The notes under the pieces are model-generated. The model saw nothing but the letters and a program-made list of their open reading frames with translations, was not told where the DNA came from and ran no database searches. Source: Actinomycetota bacterium (GTDB lineage Bacteria > Actinomycetota > Acidimicrobiia > Acidimicrobiales > Ilumatobacteraceae). Taken from it: a stretch of 46,741 nucleotides of DNA. This document shows positions 1 to 8,194 of the stretch, piece after piece. Position 1 is the stretch's first letter. The number at the start of each line of letters is the position of its first letter. Made by a program: the position numbers and the translations under genes. Location: assembly GCA_030645675.1 (NCBI GenBank), contig JAUSLQ010000131.1, positions 1 to 46,741 of the forward strand, given 5' to 3'.

Positions 1-2
1 GG

Positions 3-191
3 CTGGGCATTCCCGCCGGCGCGGCGGTTCGCTTCGGGCCGGGCGAGACGCTGGAGGTGCCGCTGGTGCCCATCGGTGGCGCCCGCATTGCGATCGGGTT
101 CGCCGGGCTGGTCGATGGCCCGCTGGACGACCCGGGTGCGAAAGAGGCCGCGCTGGCACGCGCGCACGAGCAGGGGTACCTCGGAGCATGA
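3..191 (+). CDS. ureB: Urease beta-type subunit, C-terminal end (cut by window edge)
   Basis: Only the last 62 codons are present; the gene enters from the left edge in frame 3. The residues [16 protein letters not shown] and [11 protein letters not shown] match the C-terminal beta-sandwich of urease beta subunits, which normally read IPAGTAVRFEPG and GFNGLVNG. The beta subunit is a structural partner of the alpha subunit in the urease trimer. The stop overlaps the ureC start in an ATGA at 188-191, so the two are translationally coupled. It cannot be seen whether this is a separate UreB or the end of a fused gamma-beta protein, as found in some actinobacteria. Confidence 0.85.
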   Translation: MGIPAGAAVRFGPGETLEVPLVPIGGARIAIGFAGLVDGPLDDPGAKEAALARAHEQGYLGA

Positions 192-1963
192 CCGGCACCA
201 ACCACCACAAGTACCGGCACTCGCACGGGCAGTTCGAGCACACCCACGACGGCGGCGAGGCCCCGCACAGCCACCTGCACCCCGACGAAATCTTGCCCGA
301 CGACTACGCGGCGATCCACGGGCCAACGGTCGGCGACCGCGTGCGGCTGGGCGACACCGGGCTCGTCATCGAGATCGAGTACGACGCGCAGGAGCGCGGC
401 AACGAGTTCCTCGCCGGCTTCGGCAAGACCGCCCGCGACGGGCTGCTGCTGAAGGGCGCTTCGGTGAAGGAGACGTGCGACATCGTCATCTCCAACGTCG
501 TCGTCATCGACGCCACCCGCCGCATCGGCAAGGTCAGCATCGGCATCCGCGAGGGCCGCATCTGCGCCGTCGGTCGCGCCGGCAACCCCGACATGCAGGA
601 CGACGTGGATGTGGTGGTCGGCACCGGCACCACGATCATCAGCGGCGAAGGGCTCATCGCCACCGCGGGCGCGATCGACACGCACGTGCACCTGCTGTCG
701 CCGCGCATCATGGAGGCCTCGCTCGCCTCGGGCGTCACCACCATCCTCGGACAGGAGTTCGGGCCGGTGTGGGGTGTGGGTGTGAACTCGCCGTGGGCGT
801 TGCGTCACGCGTTCAACAGCTTCGACCAGTGGCCGGTGAACATCGGCTTCCTCGGCCGCGGCTCGTCGTCGCACGAGGCACCGCTGATCGAGGCGTTGGT
901 GGAAGGCGGTGCATGCGGCTTCAAGGTGCACGAAGACATGGGCGCGCACACGCGGGCGCTCGACACAGCGCTCAACGTCGCCGAGGCGTTCGACGTGCAG
1001 GTGGCACTGCACACCGACGGCCTCAACGAGTGCCTGTCGGTCGACGACACGCTGGCCGTGCTGGCCGGCCGCACCATCCACGCATTTCACATCGAGGGGT
1101 GCGGCGGTGGGCACGTGCCCAACGTGCTGCGCCTCGCGGGCGTTGCCAACGTGCTCGGCTCGTCCACCAATCCCACGTTGCCGTTCGGGCGCGACGCGCT
1201 GGATGAGCACTACGAGATGATCTTCAGCGCGCACGGTCTGAACCACCACAGCCACAGCGATCATGCGATGGTCAGCGACCGCATCCGGGCCGGCACGATG
1301 GGCGCCGAGGGTGTGCTGCACGACCTGGGCATCATCGGCATCACCAGCAGCGATGCGCAGGGCATGGGCCGCGCCGGCGAGACCGTGCGGCGCACGTTCC
1401 AGCTGGCCGCGCGCATGAAGCAGGCGGCCGACCAAGGGCCCACCGCCAACGACAACGACCGCGTGCGGCAGTACGTGGCCAAGCTGACCATCAACCCCGC
1501 CATCGCCCACGGGCTGGCCCACGAGATCGGCTCGCTCGACATCGGCAAGCTGGCCGACATCGTGCTCTGGCGGCCGGATCACTTCGGCGCCAAGCCGCAA
1601 CTGGTGCTGAAGAGCGGCTTCCCCGCCTACGGCGTCACCGGCGACCCGAACGCCTCCACCGACTCGTGCGAGCCGTTGGTGCTCGGCCCGCAGTTCGGGT
1701 CGTACGGGTCCACTGCCGCCGACATCTCGGTGGCCTTCGTCAGCCAGGCGGCCGTCGATGCCGGCGACGACCACATGACCACGCGCCGCCGGCGCGTGGC
1801 CGTGCGCGGCACGCGCGGCATCGGCCCCGCCGACCTGGTGCACAACACCCGCCTCGGCCAGGTGGATGTCGACCCCACCACCGGCATGGTCAGCCTCGAC
1901 GGCGAAGGCGTGTACGTCGACCCCGCCGACGAGGTGTCGCTGAGCCGCCTCTACTTCCTCTAA
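188..1963 (+). CDS. ureC: Urease alpha-subunit homologue, divergent, with His-rich N-terminus
   Basis: 591 residues; canonical UreC is about 570. Residues 1-31 hold nine histidines, after which homology starts at [20 protein letters not shown] (38-57). All nickel ligands and catalytic residues align at near-constant offset with Klebsiella UreC: H166 and H168, carbamylated K246 in GFKVHED, H248, H275, H301, H349, R365 and D389. The flap cysteine (Cys319 in Klebsiella) is Ala348 (SAHGLN). The usual substrate-side GGGTGPATGTNATT loop is replaced by [13 protein letters not shown] (188-200). Nickel amidohydrolase chemistry is therefore likely; whether the substrate is urea is open. No accessory genes ureE/F/G/D follow; agmatine deiminase does, after a 31-nt gap. 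The upstream side is not visible. Confidence 0.9.
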   Translation: MTGTNHHKYRHSHGQFEHTHDGGEAPHSHLHPDEILPDDYAAIHGPTVGDRVRLGDTGLVIEIEYDAQERGNEFLAGFGKTARDGLLLKGASVKETCDIVISNVVVIDATRRIGKVSIGIREGRICAVGRAGNPDMQDDVDVVVGTGTTIISGEGLIATAGAIDTHVHLLSPRIMEASLASGVTTILGQEFGPVWGVGVNSPWALRHAFNSFDQWPVNIGFLGRGSSSHEAPLIEALVEGGACGFKVHEDMGAHTRALDTALNVAEAFDVQVALHTDGLNECLSVDDTLAVLAGRTIHAFHIEGCGGGHVPNVLRLAGVANVLGSSTNPTLPFGRDALDEHYEMIFSAHGLNHHSHSDHAMVSDRIRAGTMGAEGVLHDLGIIGITSSDAQGMGRAGETVRRTFQLAARMKQAADQGPTANDNDRVRQYVAKLTINPAIAHGLAHEIGSLDIGKLADIVLWRPDHFGAKPQLVLKSGFPAYGVTGDPNASTDSCEPLVLGPQFGSYGSTAADISVAFVSQAAVDAGDDHMTTRRRRVAVRGTRGIGPADLVHNTRLGQVDVDPTTGMVSLDGEGVYVDPADEVSLSRLYFL

Positions 1964-1994
1964 CTCCGTTCGATCGCCTCGCCAGGAGCACCCG

Positions 1995-3035
1995 ATGACC
2001 ACGCCCCGACTCGCCGGCTTCTCGATGCCCCCCGAGTGGGCGCCGCACGAGCGCACCTGGATGGAGTTCCCGCCGGCCAACGAGGGCTTCGGCCGCGACC
2101 CCGATGGCGAGCTGGGCCACTACCGGCGGGTGTGGGCCAGTGTGGCCAACACGATCAACCGCTTCGAGCCGGTGTCGCTGGTGTGCAACCTGGGCGACGG
2201 CGAGGTGGCGCGCACGATGGTGGACGACGGCATCGAGATCCACGAGACCCCGATCGGCGACTCGTGGGCGCGCGACAGCGGGCCGACGTTCCTCACCCAC
2301 CCCGACGGCCGCCTCGGCGCCACGCACTGGCGGTTCAACGCATGGGGCGACGCGGGGTTCAGCGACTGGGCCGACGAGCAGCACGTCGGTGCGTTCATCG
2401 CCGGCCTGGCCGGTGCCGAACTGTTCAGCTCGTCGATGGTGAACGAGGGCGGCGGCATCCACGTGGATGGCGAGGGCACGGTGCTGTGCACCACCACCGT
2501 GCAGCTCGACCCGGGCCGCAACCCGACGATGAACCCCGAGTCGGTGGAGACCGAGCTGAAGTCGTACCTGGGCGTCAGCAAGGCCGTCTGGCTGCCACGT
2601 GGCCTCACCAAGGACTACGACCGCTTCGGCACCCGCGGCCACATCGACATCTGTGCGTGCTTCGTGCGGCCGGGTGTCGTGCTGGCCCACCGCCAGACCG
2701 ACCCGTCGCACCCCGACTTCGAGGTGACCGCCGAGTACATCGAGCTGCTGCGCCGTTCCACCGACGTTGCCGGCCGCGAGCTGGAAGTGGTGGAGGTGCC
2801 CGCCCCGGTGCAGACCCACGCCGACGGCGAGATCGTGGACTGGAGCTACCTGAACCACTACATCTGCAACGGCGCCGTGATCCTGTGCAGCTTCGACGAC
2901 CCGAACGACGACGTGGCCGCGAGCATCCTGGAGGGCGTGTACCCCGGCCGCGAGATCGTGCTGCACGACGCCCGCGACATCTTCGCCTGCGGCGGCGGCA
3001 TCCACTGCATCACCCAGCAGCAGCCGAAGGTCTGA
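1995..3035 (+). CDS. aguA: Agmatine deiminase (PAD-fold iminohydrolase)
   Basis: 346 residues; the family is usually about 350-370. Agmatine deiminase converts agmatine to N-carbamoylputrescine and ammonia in the cytoplasm. Seen: N-terminal GFSMPPEWAPHERTWM, the D-S-W-A-R-D-S-G-P motif around residues 89-97 with the catalytic Asp, NEGGGIHVDG (150-159), GHID at 215-218 with the catalytic His, and C-terminal GGGIHCITQQ with nucleophile C338. The usual Asn of GGGNIHC is absent here. AGGAG at 1984-1988 fixes the ATG start. It is co-oriented 31 nt behind ureC, so one transcript is likely. No AguB-type carbamoylputrescine amidase is in the window. A peptidyl-arginine deiminase is less likely because there is no signal peptide. 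Confidence 0.9.
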   Translation: MTTPRLAGFSMPPEWAPHERTWMEFPPANEGFGRDPDGELGHYRRVWASVANTINRFEPVSLVCNLGDGEVARTMVDDGIEIHETPIGDSWARDSGPTFLTHPDGRLGATHWRFNAWGDAGFSDWADEQHVGAFIAGLAGAELFSSSMVNEGGGIHVDGEGTVLCTTTVQLDPGRNPTMNPESVETELKSYLGVSKAVWLPRGLTKDYDRFGTRGHIDICACFVRPGVVLAHRQTDPSHPDFEVTAEYIELLRRSTDVAGRELEVVEVPAPVQTHADGEIVDWSYLNHYICNGAVILCSFDDPNDDVAASILEGVYPGREIVLHDARDIFACGGGIHCITQQQPKV

Positions 3036-3039
3036 CTGG

Positions 3040-3171
3040 TCAGGGGGCAGCGGTGTTTGGTGTGAGGGTGGTCACCACACCGGTGCCCGGGTTGTCGCCG
3101 TAGTCATCGTCGTCGCACGATGCGGCGAGCACGGCAATGGTGACAACTGCGACGATCGCCAAGTGCCTCAT
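3040..3171 (-). CDS. Small putative lipoprotein
   Basis: A 43-codon frame that ends 4 nt beyond the aguA stop, tail to tail. It has a charged start (MRH), a hydrophobic stretch LAIVAVVTIAVLAAS and a cysteine at residue 19 followed by four aspartates, which looks like a lipoprotein signal with an AASC lipobox and +2 Asp. The remainder is a short Thr/Pro/Gly-rich tail with no recognisable domain. A purine-rich AAGGAGA lies upstream, but about 15 nt from the ATG, which is long. It may be a real small surface lipoprotein or a chance frame; conservation would decide. Confidence 0.4.
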   Translation of the reverse strand: MRHLAIVAVVTIAVLAASCDDDDYGDNPGTGVVTTLTPNTAAP

Positions 3172-3303
3172 TTTCACGCTGCAGCGTCTCCTTGTGTTCG
3201 GCGCCCGCAGTCATGGAGTTCCCCTCCGGGGCGACCCTCAAACGCGCGTCTCTCACGACCTCCGTCACCGCCGTCGTTGCAGCTGCGCGAAAGTGGGTAC
3301 AGC

Positions 3304-4665
3304 ATGAACATGGAACACGTGGATGCAATCGTGCTCGGGCTGGGCCCAGGGGGCGAAGAGGTCGCAGGAAGGCTCGCCGAGGCTGGGCTGCACGTCGTCG
3401 GCATCGACCACGCACTGGTGGGTGGCGAGTGCCCGTACTGGGGCTGCGTGCCGTCGAAGATGATGATCCGGGCCGCCAACCTCCTCGCGGAGGCGAGGCG
3501 CATCCCCGGAATGGCCGGCAGTGCGGAGGTGCAACCCGACTGGGCGCCTGTTGCTGCCCGCATCCGCGCCGAGGCGACCGACAACTGGGACGACACCGTC
3601 GCGGTCGAGCGTTTCGAGGGCAAGGGCGGGCGATTCGTTCGCGGTCACGGCCGGCTGACCGGGCGCGACACGGTCACCGTCGGCGATCGCACGTTCCGCG
3701 CTTCGCGGGCGCTCGTGGTCGCCACGGGCGGCCAGCCGTCGATCCCTCCGATCGCCGGCTTGGCGGAGACGCCGTACTGGACGAACCACCAGGCGATCGA
3801 AGCCGAACAGCTGCCACGCTCCATGATCGTGCTCGGCGGCGGGGCCATCGGCGCCGAGGTCGCTCAGGTGTTCGCTCGGTTCGGCGTCGACATCACCATC
3901 GTCGAGGCTGCCCCGCTGCTGCTCCCGCTGGAGGAGCCGGAGGTCGGCCCGGTGCTGGCAGAGGTGCTCTCCCGCGAGGGACTCACCGTCATCACCGGCG
4001 TCGGCGCCGAGCGCGTGCAGCACGATGAGGGGCGCTTCGCCGTCCACCTCGCCGACGGGCGGTTGCTGGAGGCGGAACGCCTGCTCGTTGCAACCGGCCG
4101 GCGGGTCGACCTGGCGGCCATCGGCGCCGCCGCGCTCGGTGTCGTTCCCTCCGCGAAGGCGCTCCCCGTCGACGAGCACCTTCGCGTCACGGATGGCGTG
4201 TGGGCCGTCGGCGACGTCACCGGGAAGGGCGCGTTCACGCACGTGGCGATGTACCAGGCCGGCATCGCCGTCGCCGACATCCTGGGCACGCCTCACTCGC
4301 CGGCCGCCTACGACGCGCTGCCGCGGGTCACGTTCACGGATCCGGAAGTTGCCTCCGTCGGACTGAGCACCCAGGCGGCGGTCGACGCCGGCATCGCCGT
4401 CGCGACCGGGCGGGTGGAAACGTCGTCGACGGCCCGGGGCTGGATCCACAAGGCCGGCAACGAGGGGTTCATCCACCTGGTCGCCGATCGGCGTCGGGGC
4501 GTCCTCGTCGGGGCGACCGTCATCGGCCCCAACGCCGGCGAGGTGCTCGGCCTGCTGACCCTGGCGATCCATGCCGCCGTCCCGATCAGCGCATTGCGGA
4601 CGATGGTGTACGCCTACCCCACGTTCCATCGAGGTGTCGAGGACGCCTTGCGCGACCTGCCCTGA
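3304..4665 (+). CDS. FAD/NAD(P) disulfide oxidoreductase, dihydrolipoamide dehydrogenase-like
   Basis: 453 residues, the usual size of class I pyridine nucleotide-disulfide reductases. FAD-binding GLGPGG is at residues 12-17. The redox disulfide is C43-PYWG-C48 in GGECPYWGCVPSK, where lipoamide dehydrogenase has CLNVGC. A second nucleotide fold follows (VLGGGAIGAEVAQVF), then the FAD motif VWAVGDVTGKGAFTHVA and a dimerisation domain. The C-terminal acid-base motif is changed: YAYPTFHRGVEDAL replaces HAHPTxxE, so the His of the catalytic dyad is lost or moved to the His after PTF. The substrate cannot be named; lipoamide, mercuric and soluble transhydrogenase functions are not supported. The ATG at 3304 is chosen because homology begins directly after it. 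Confidence 0.8.
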   Translation: MNMEHVDAIVLGLGPGGEEVAGRLAEAGLHVVGIDHALVGGECPYWGCVPSKMMIRAANLLAEARRIPGMAGSAEVQPDWAPVAARIRAEATDNWDDTVAVERFEGKGGRFVRGHGRLTGRDTVTVGDRTFRASRALVVATGGQPSIPPIAGLAETPYWTNHQAIEAEQLPRSMIVLGGGAIGAEVAQVFARFGVDITIVEAAPLLLPLEEPEVGPVLAEVLSREGLTVITGVGAERVQHDEGRFAVHLADGRLLEAERLLVATGRRVDLAAIGAAALGVVPSAKALPVDEHLRVTDGVWAVGDVTGKGAFTHVAMYQAGIAVADILGTPHSPAAYDALPRVTFTDPEVASVGLSTQAAVDAGIAVATGRVETSSTARGWIHKAGNEGFIHLVADRRRGVLVGATVIGPNAGEVLGLLTLAIHAAVPISALRTMVYAYPTFHRGVEDALRDLP

Positions 4666-4746
4666 CGCCTGTACCGGCGGAAGTGAGTCGGCACGACCCA
4701 AGAAATCCGGGGGAGTCGCGGCGGAGTTCCGGCAGGATGGTCGGCC

Positions 4747-6381
4747 GTGAGCAGCATCGTCGTCTCTGAACTGGAATACGCACCGCCGGGGGCCGACTCG
4801 CTGTTCTTCGACGTCGGCTTCGGCGTGTCGCCCGGCGAGCACGCCGCGATCGTCGGCGCCAACGGGGTGGGCAAGAGCACCATCCTGCGGATCCTCTCCG
4901 GCCAACTGCAGGCCGACGAGGGCGAGTACGCGCTGGGTGGCAACGTGCTCACGATGACACAGGACGTGGGCATGTCGCGGCCCACCGACACCTTGCGCGA
5001 CATGCTGATCGAGGTTGCCCCGGCCGCGCTGCGCGATGCCGGCCGGGCGATGGTGGCGGCCGAGAAGGCGATGTACGACGGCACCGACGACGGCATGTTG
5101 TACGCCGAGACGCTGACGCACTGGGGCGACCTGGGCGGTTACGAGCTGGAGGCCCAGTGGGCCGCGGCCGCCCGCCGCAGCGTGAAGACGCCGGTGGAGG
5201 ACTTCCACACCCGCCTGGTCAGCGAGCTCTCCGGTGGCGAGCGCAAGCGGCTGGTGCTGGACCTGCTGCTCACCAGCAACGCCGACATCCTGCTGCTCGA
5301 CGAGCCCGACAACTACCTCGACATCCCTACCCGCATGTGGCTGGAAGAGCAGATCAAGGCGTGCAAGAGCACCATCCTGATGGTCAGCCACGACCGCACC
5401 CTGCTGGAGCGCGTGGCCACCAAGATCGTGGTGATCGAAGGTTCGGGCGCGTGGGTGCACGGCGGCTCGTACGCCACCTTCCCCGAGGCCCGTGCGCGCC
5501 GGCAGGAGTTGCTGGGTGATGCGCTGAAGCGGTGGAACGACGAAGAGCGCCGCCTGTTCCAGCACATGAAGATCATGAAGCAGCGGGCCGCGCAGAACTT
5601 CAAGAACGCCACCAAGGCCAACGCGGCCGAGACCCGCTGGGAGAAGTTCGTGGCCATCGGCCCGCCCCCGCCGCCGGTGCCCGGCCAGAACATCTACGTC
5701 AACCTGCGCGGCGCCGACAGTGCCCGCCGCGTCATCCAGATGTTGGGCGTGTCGGTGAACGACCTGTTCCTGCCGTTCAGCGACGAGGTGCACTACGGCG
5801 AGCGGGTGGGCCTGATCGGCCCCAACGGCACCGGCAAGAGCCACCTGCTGCGCGCGCTCGACGGCACCATCGGCCACTACGAGGGCACCATCGGCTTCGG
5901 GCCGCGCACGTCGGTGGGCACCTTCACCCAGATCAACGACCGGCCCGACTTCATCGGCCGGCAGTGCTTCGACATCGTGCGCGACCGGGTGTTCGACGAC
6001 GAGAAGTCGATGAAGGCGCTGGCCCGCTACGGACTCGCGTTCAACGCCAAGCAGGAGTTCGAGACGCTGTCGGGCGGGCAGAAGGCGCGGCTGGAGATCC
6101 TGTGCCTGGAGCTGGAGGGGCACAACGTGCTGCTGCTCGACGAACCCACCGACAACCTCGACATCGAGTCGTCGGAGGCGCTGGAGCGGGCGCTCGACGG
6201 CTTCCAGGGCACCGTGCTGGCCGTCAGCCACGACCGCACGTTCCTGGCCAGGCTGGACCGCTTCCTGATGATCAACGACGACGGCGAGGTCTTCTCGCTG
6301 CCGGATTACGAGGTGGCGATGGCCGCGCTGGCCAACCCGGCAGCGGTGGGGAAGCTGCGGCTGGCGAAGGTGCTCACCTGA
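4747..6381 (+). CDS. ABC-F family ATPase
   Basis: 544 residues with two ABC domains and no membrane segment, as in ABC-F proteins, which act on ribosomes as translation or antibiotic-protection factors. Domain 1: Walker A GANGVGKST (37-45), signature LSGGERKR, Walker B LLLLDEPDNYLD. A linker rich in Lys, Arg and Ala follows (about 245-310). Domain 2: GPNGTGKSH (358-366), LSGGQKARLEI and LLLDEPTDNLDIE. The second Walker A ends in Ser-His rather than Ser-Thr, which is uncommon but keeps the P-loop Lys and Ser. GTG start. Family membership is clear; whether it is a housekeeping type or a resistance type cannot be read from sequence alone. Confidence 0.88.
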   Translation: MSSIVVSELEYAPPGADSLFFDVGFGVSPGEHAAIVGANGVGKSTILRILSGQLQADEGEYALGGNVLTMTQDVGMSRPTDTLRDMLIEVAPAALRDAGRAMVAAEKAMYDGTDDGMLYAETLTHWGDLGGYELEAQWAAAARRSVKTPVEDFHTRLVSELSGGERKRLVLDLLLTSNADILLLDEPDNYLDIPTRMWLEEQIKACKSTILMVSHDRTLLERVATKIVVIEGSGAWVHGGSYATFPEARARRQELLGDALKRWNDEERRLFQHMKIMKQRAAQNFKNATKANAAETRWEKFVAIGPPPPPVPGQNIYVNLRGADSARRVIQMLGVSVNDLFLPFSDEVHYGERVGLIGPNGTGKSHLLRALDGTIGHYEGTIGFGPRTSVGTFTQINDRPDFIGRQCFDIVRDRVFDDEKSMKALARYGLAFNAKQEFETLSGGQKARLEILCLELEGHNVLLLDEPTDNLDIESSEALERALDGFQGTVLAVSHDRTFLARLDRFLMINDDGEVFSLPDYEVAMAALANPAAVGKLRLAKVLT

Positions 6382-6416
6382 AGTCCGGCCTTGCGCCCGC
6401 GTGAGAAGCTGGGTGT

Positions 6417-8150
6417 GTGACATCGAACACACACTGGATGGTGGAGGGGGCCGTCGACCCGCGGTGGCCGATCAACACACGCGGCAACATCGGCGAGGTC
6501 TTCCCGGAGGTGCTCACGCCCCTGAGCTACGAGCTGGCGGTGAAGGCCGCCGAGGCCGGGTGGCGCGAGGCGTACCGCATGATGGGCGTGCTCGACCGCC
6601 GCGACTTTGCCTCCGACGCGCCCGTCATCATCGGCCTCTACGGCGGCTACGGCTACCTCAACCTGTCGTACTTGCGCATCCTCGGCGTGCGCGCGCCGGG
6701 CTCGTCGGCGCAGGCGATCGACGTCAGCTTCTTCGGTGAGGGCAACCCGCCGCCCTACGAACCGCACAAGGGCGACAAGCGGCCGCTGAGCACGCTGAAG
6801 ATCCTGCGCACGGTGATGAAGGCGCTGGCGCAGAAGGATCTGCCGCCGGCCGTGGCCGACAGCCGGGCCGCCGTCGCCGAGTGGGAGGCGCGACAGCCCG
6901 ACCTCGCCACCGCCGCGGACGAGGTGCTGCTGTCCTACCTGTTCAGCTACCCGCCGGTGATCCAGCGCGTGTTCCGCAACCACATGATCACCAGCGGCCT
7001 GTCGTCCATCGTCGCGGGCATCCTCGCCGATGGTGCAACCGCAGCCGGCGAACCCGGCCTGGTGCTGCAGCTGCTGGGCGCCGCCGACGAGGTGGTGTCG
7101 GCGCAGTACAGCCAAGACCTGTGGAAGATCGCTCAGATCGTGCAAGGCACGCCCTCCGTCGGCGCCGAGTTCGAGCGGGGCGTGGCCGGAGTCGGTGAAC
7201 GACTGGCCGGGCACCCCGATGCCGCCGAGTTCCGTGCGGCCTTTGCCGGCTTCATCGCCACGCACGGCCACCGCGGCCCCAACGACTGGGAGCTGTCGGC
7301 CCGCACGTGGGAGAACACGCCTGAGCTGGCGTACAGCGCGATCGACCGCATGCGCCTGAGCACCCGCGACCTCTCACCCACCGAGCGGGTCGCCGGCAGC
7401 GACGCCGCCCGCGCTGCCGCCGCGGCGAAGGTGCTGCCCCACGTGAACGGGCTGGACAAGCTGAACTTCAAGAAGGCGCTGGGTGCTGCGCCGTGGTGGG
7501 CCCGAGCGCGTGAGGCCACGCGCGACCTTGCCATCCGTGCCCACAACCCCACCCGCCGCGTGTTCTTCGAGCTGGCCCGGCGCGCGGCCGAACGTGGCGG
7601 CACCGAGCAGTTGCGCGACGTGGCGATGCTGCAGCCGCTCAGCGAGCTGCCCCGCTACGTGCAGTCGCCGGGGAAGTACCGCGCGGTGATCGACGAGCGG
7701 GTGGGGCTGCGCGATCGCTTCGCCGCGGTCGAGCCGCCGTTCTTCATCACCAACCAGACCGAGGTGCCCTCGATCGAGGACCTCGAGGCCCGGCAGATGC
7801 AGGCGGCACCCGCGGCCGCGGTCAGCGGCACCGTGTTGCACGGCTCGCCCGGTTCGCCCGGTGTCGCCCGCGGGCGCGCGCGAGTGGTGCTCGACCCATC
7901 CGACCCCGCAGGCCTGGAGCCCGACGAGATCCTGGTGGCACCGCTCACCGACCCGGCGTGGACGCCACTGTTCCTGCCCGCCGCCGCCGTGGTGGTGAAC
8001 GTAGGAGCGTTGATGAGCCACGCGATCATCGTCAGCCGCGAGCTGGGAATCCCATGCGTCGTGGCGGTGGCCGGTGCCACCGACCTGATCGCCACCGGCA
8101 CGATGGTGGAGGTCGACGGCCTGGCCGGCACCGTGACGGTGCTGTCGTGA
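6417..8150 (+). CDS. PEP-utilising enzyme, swivel domain protein lacking ATP-grasp domain
   Basis: 577 residues. The C-terminal ~90 residues are the mobile phosphohistidine domain of PEP synthase, PPDK and rifampin phosphotransferase: GSPGSPGVARGRARVV, then NVGALMSHAIIVSRELGIP with the phospho-acceptor H535. The central helical region contains HGHRGPNDWELSART, resembling the middle domain of rifampin phosphotransferase-type proteins. The N-terminal ATP-grasp domain that would phosphorylate the His is missing; the protein instead starts with a region I do not recognise (WPINTRGNIGEVFPEVLTP). It may work with a separate ATP-binding subunit, as split phenylphosphate synthases do, or use another donor. 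GTG start, 35 nt after the ABC-F gene. Confidence 0.75.
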   Translation: MTSNTHWMVEGAVDPRWPINTRGNIGEVFPEVLTPLSYELAVKAAEAGWREAYRMMGVLDRRDFASDAPVIIGLYGGYGYLNLSYLRILGVRAPGSSAQAIDVSFFGEGNPPPYEPHKGDKRPLSTLKILRTVMKALAQKDLPPAVADSRAAVAEWEARQPDLATAADEVLLSYLFSYPPVIQRVFRNHMITSGLSSIVAGILADGATAAGEPGLVLQLLGAADEVVSAQYSQDLWKIAQIVQGTPSVGAEFERGVAGVGERLAGHPDAAEFRAAFAGFIATHGHRGPNDWELSARTWENTPELAYSAIDRMRLSTRDLSPTERVAGSDAARAAAAAKVLPHVNGLDKLNFKKALGAAPWWARAREATRDLAIRAHNPTRRVFFELARRAAERGGTEQLRDVAMLQPLSELPRYVQSPGKYRAVIDERVGLRDRFAAVEPPFFITNQTEVPSIEDLEARQMQAAPAAAVSGTVLHGSPGSPGVARGRARVVLDPSDPAGLEPDEILVAPLTDPAWTPLFLPAAAVVVNVGALMSHAIIVSRELGIPCVVAVAGATDLIATGTMVEVDGLAGTVTVLS

Positions 8151-8176
8151 GTGCGCTGTCGTGAGTGCGCTGTCGT
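8141..8176 (+). repeat. 14-bp tandem repeat, about 2.5 copies
   Basis: GCTGTCGTGAGTGC occurs at 8141-8154 and 8155-8168, with a partial third copy to 8176. It spans the stop codon of the PEP-utiliser gene and the gap before the next gene, and duplicates GTG and TGA triplets there. It is probably a slippage duplication. Confidence 0.7.
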
Positions 8177-8194
8177 CGTGATCGGTCGTGGCTG

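Noticed and set aside
188-1963. Calling this gene a plain housekeeping urease
   Set aside because: The flap Cys and substrate loop are changed and no accessory genes follow, so I keep the family name but not the urea-hydrolysing function as certain.
3265-6432. Long minus-strand open frame opposite the oxidoreductase and ABC-F genes
   Set aside because: Composition is His/Arg/Val-rich and lacks any domain; it is a GC-bias shadow of the plus-strand genes.
6417-8150. Rifampin phosphotransferase
   Set aside because: The ATP-grasp domain required for that reaction is absent, so only the swivel-domain family can be claimed.
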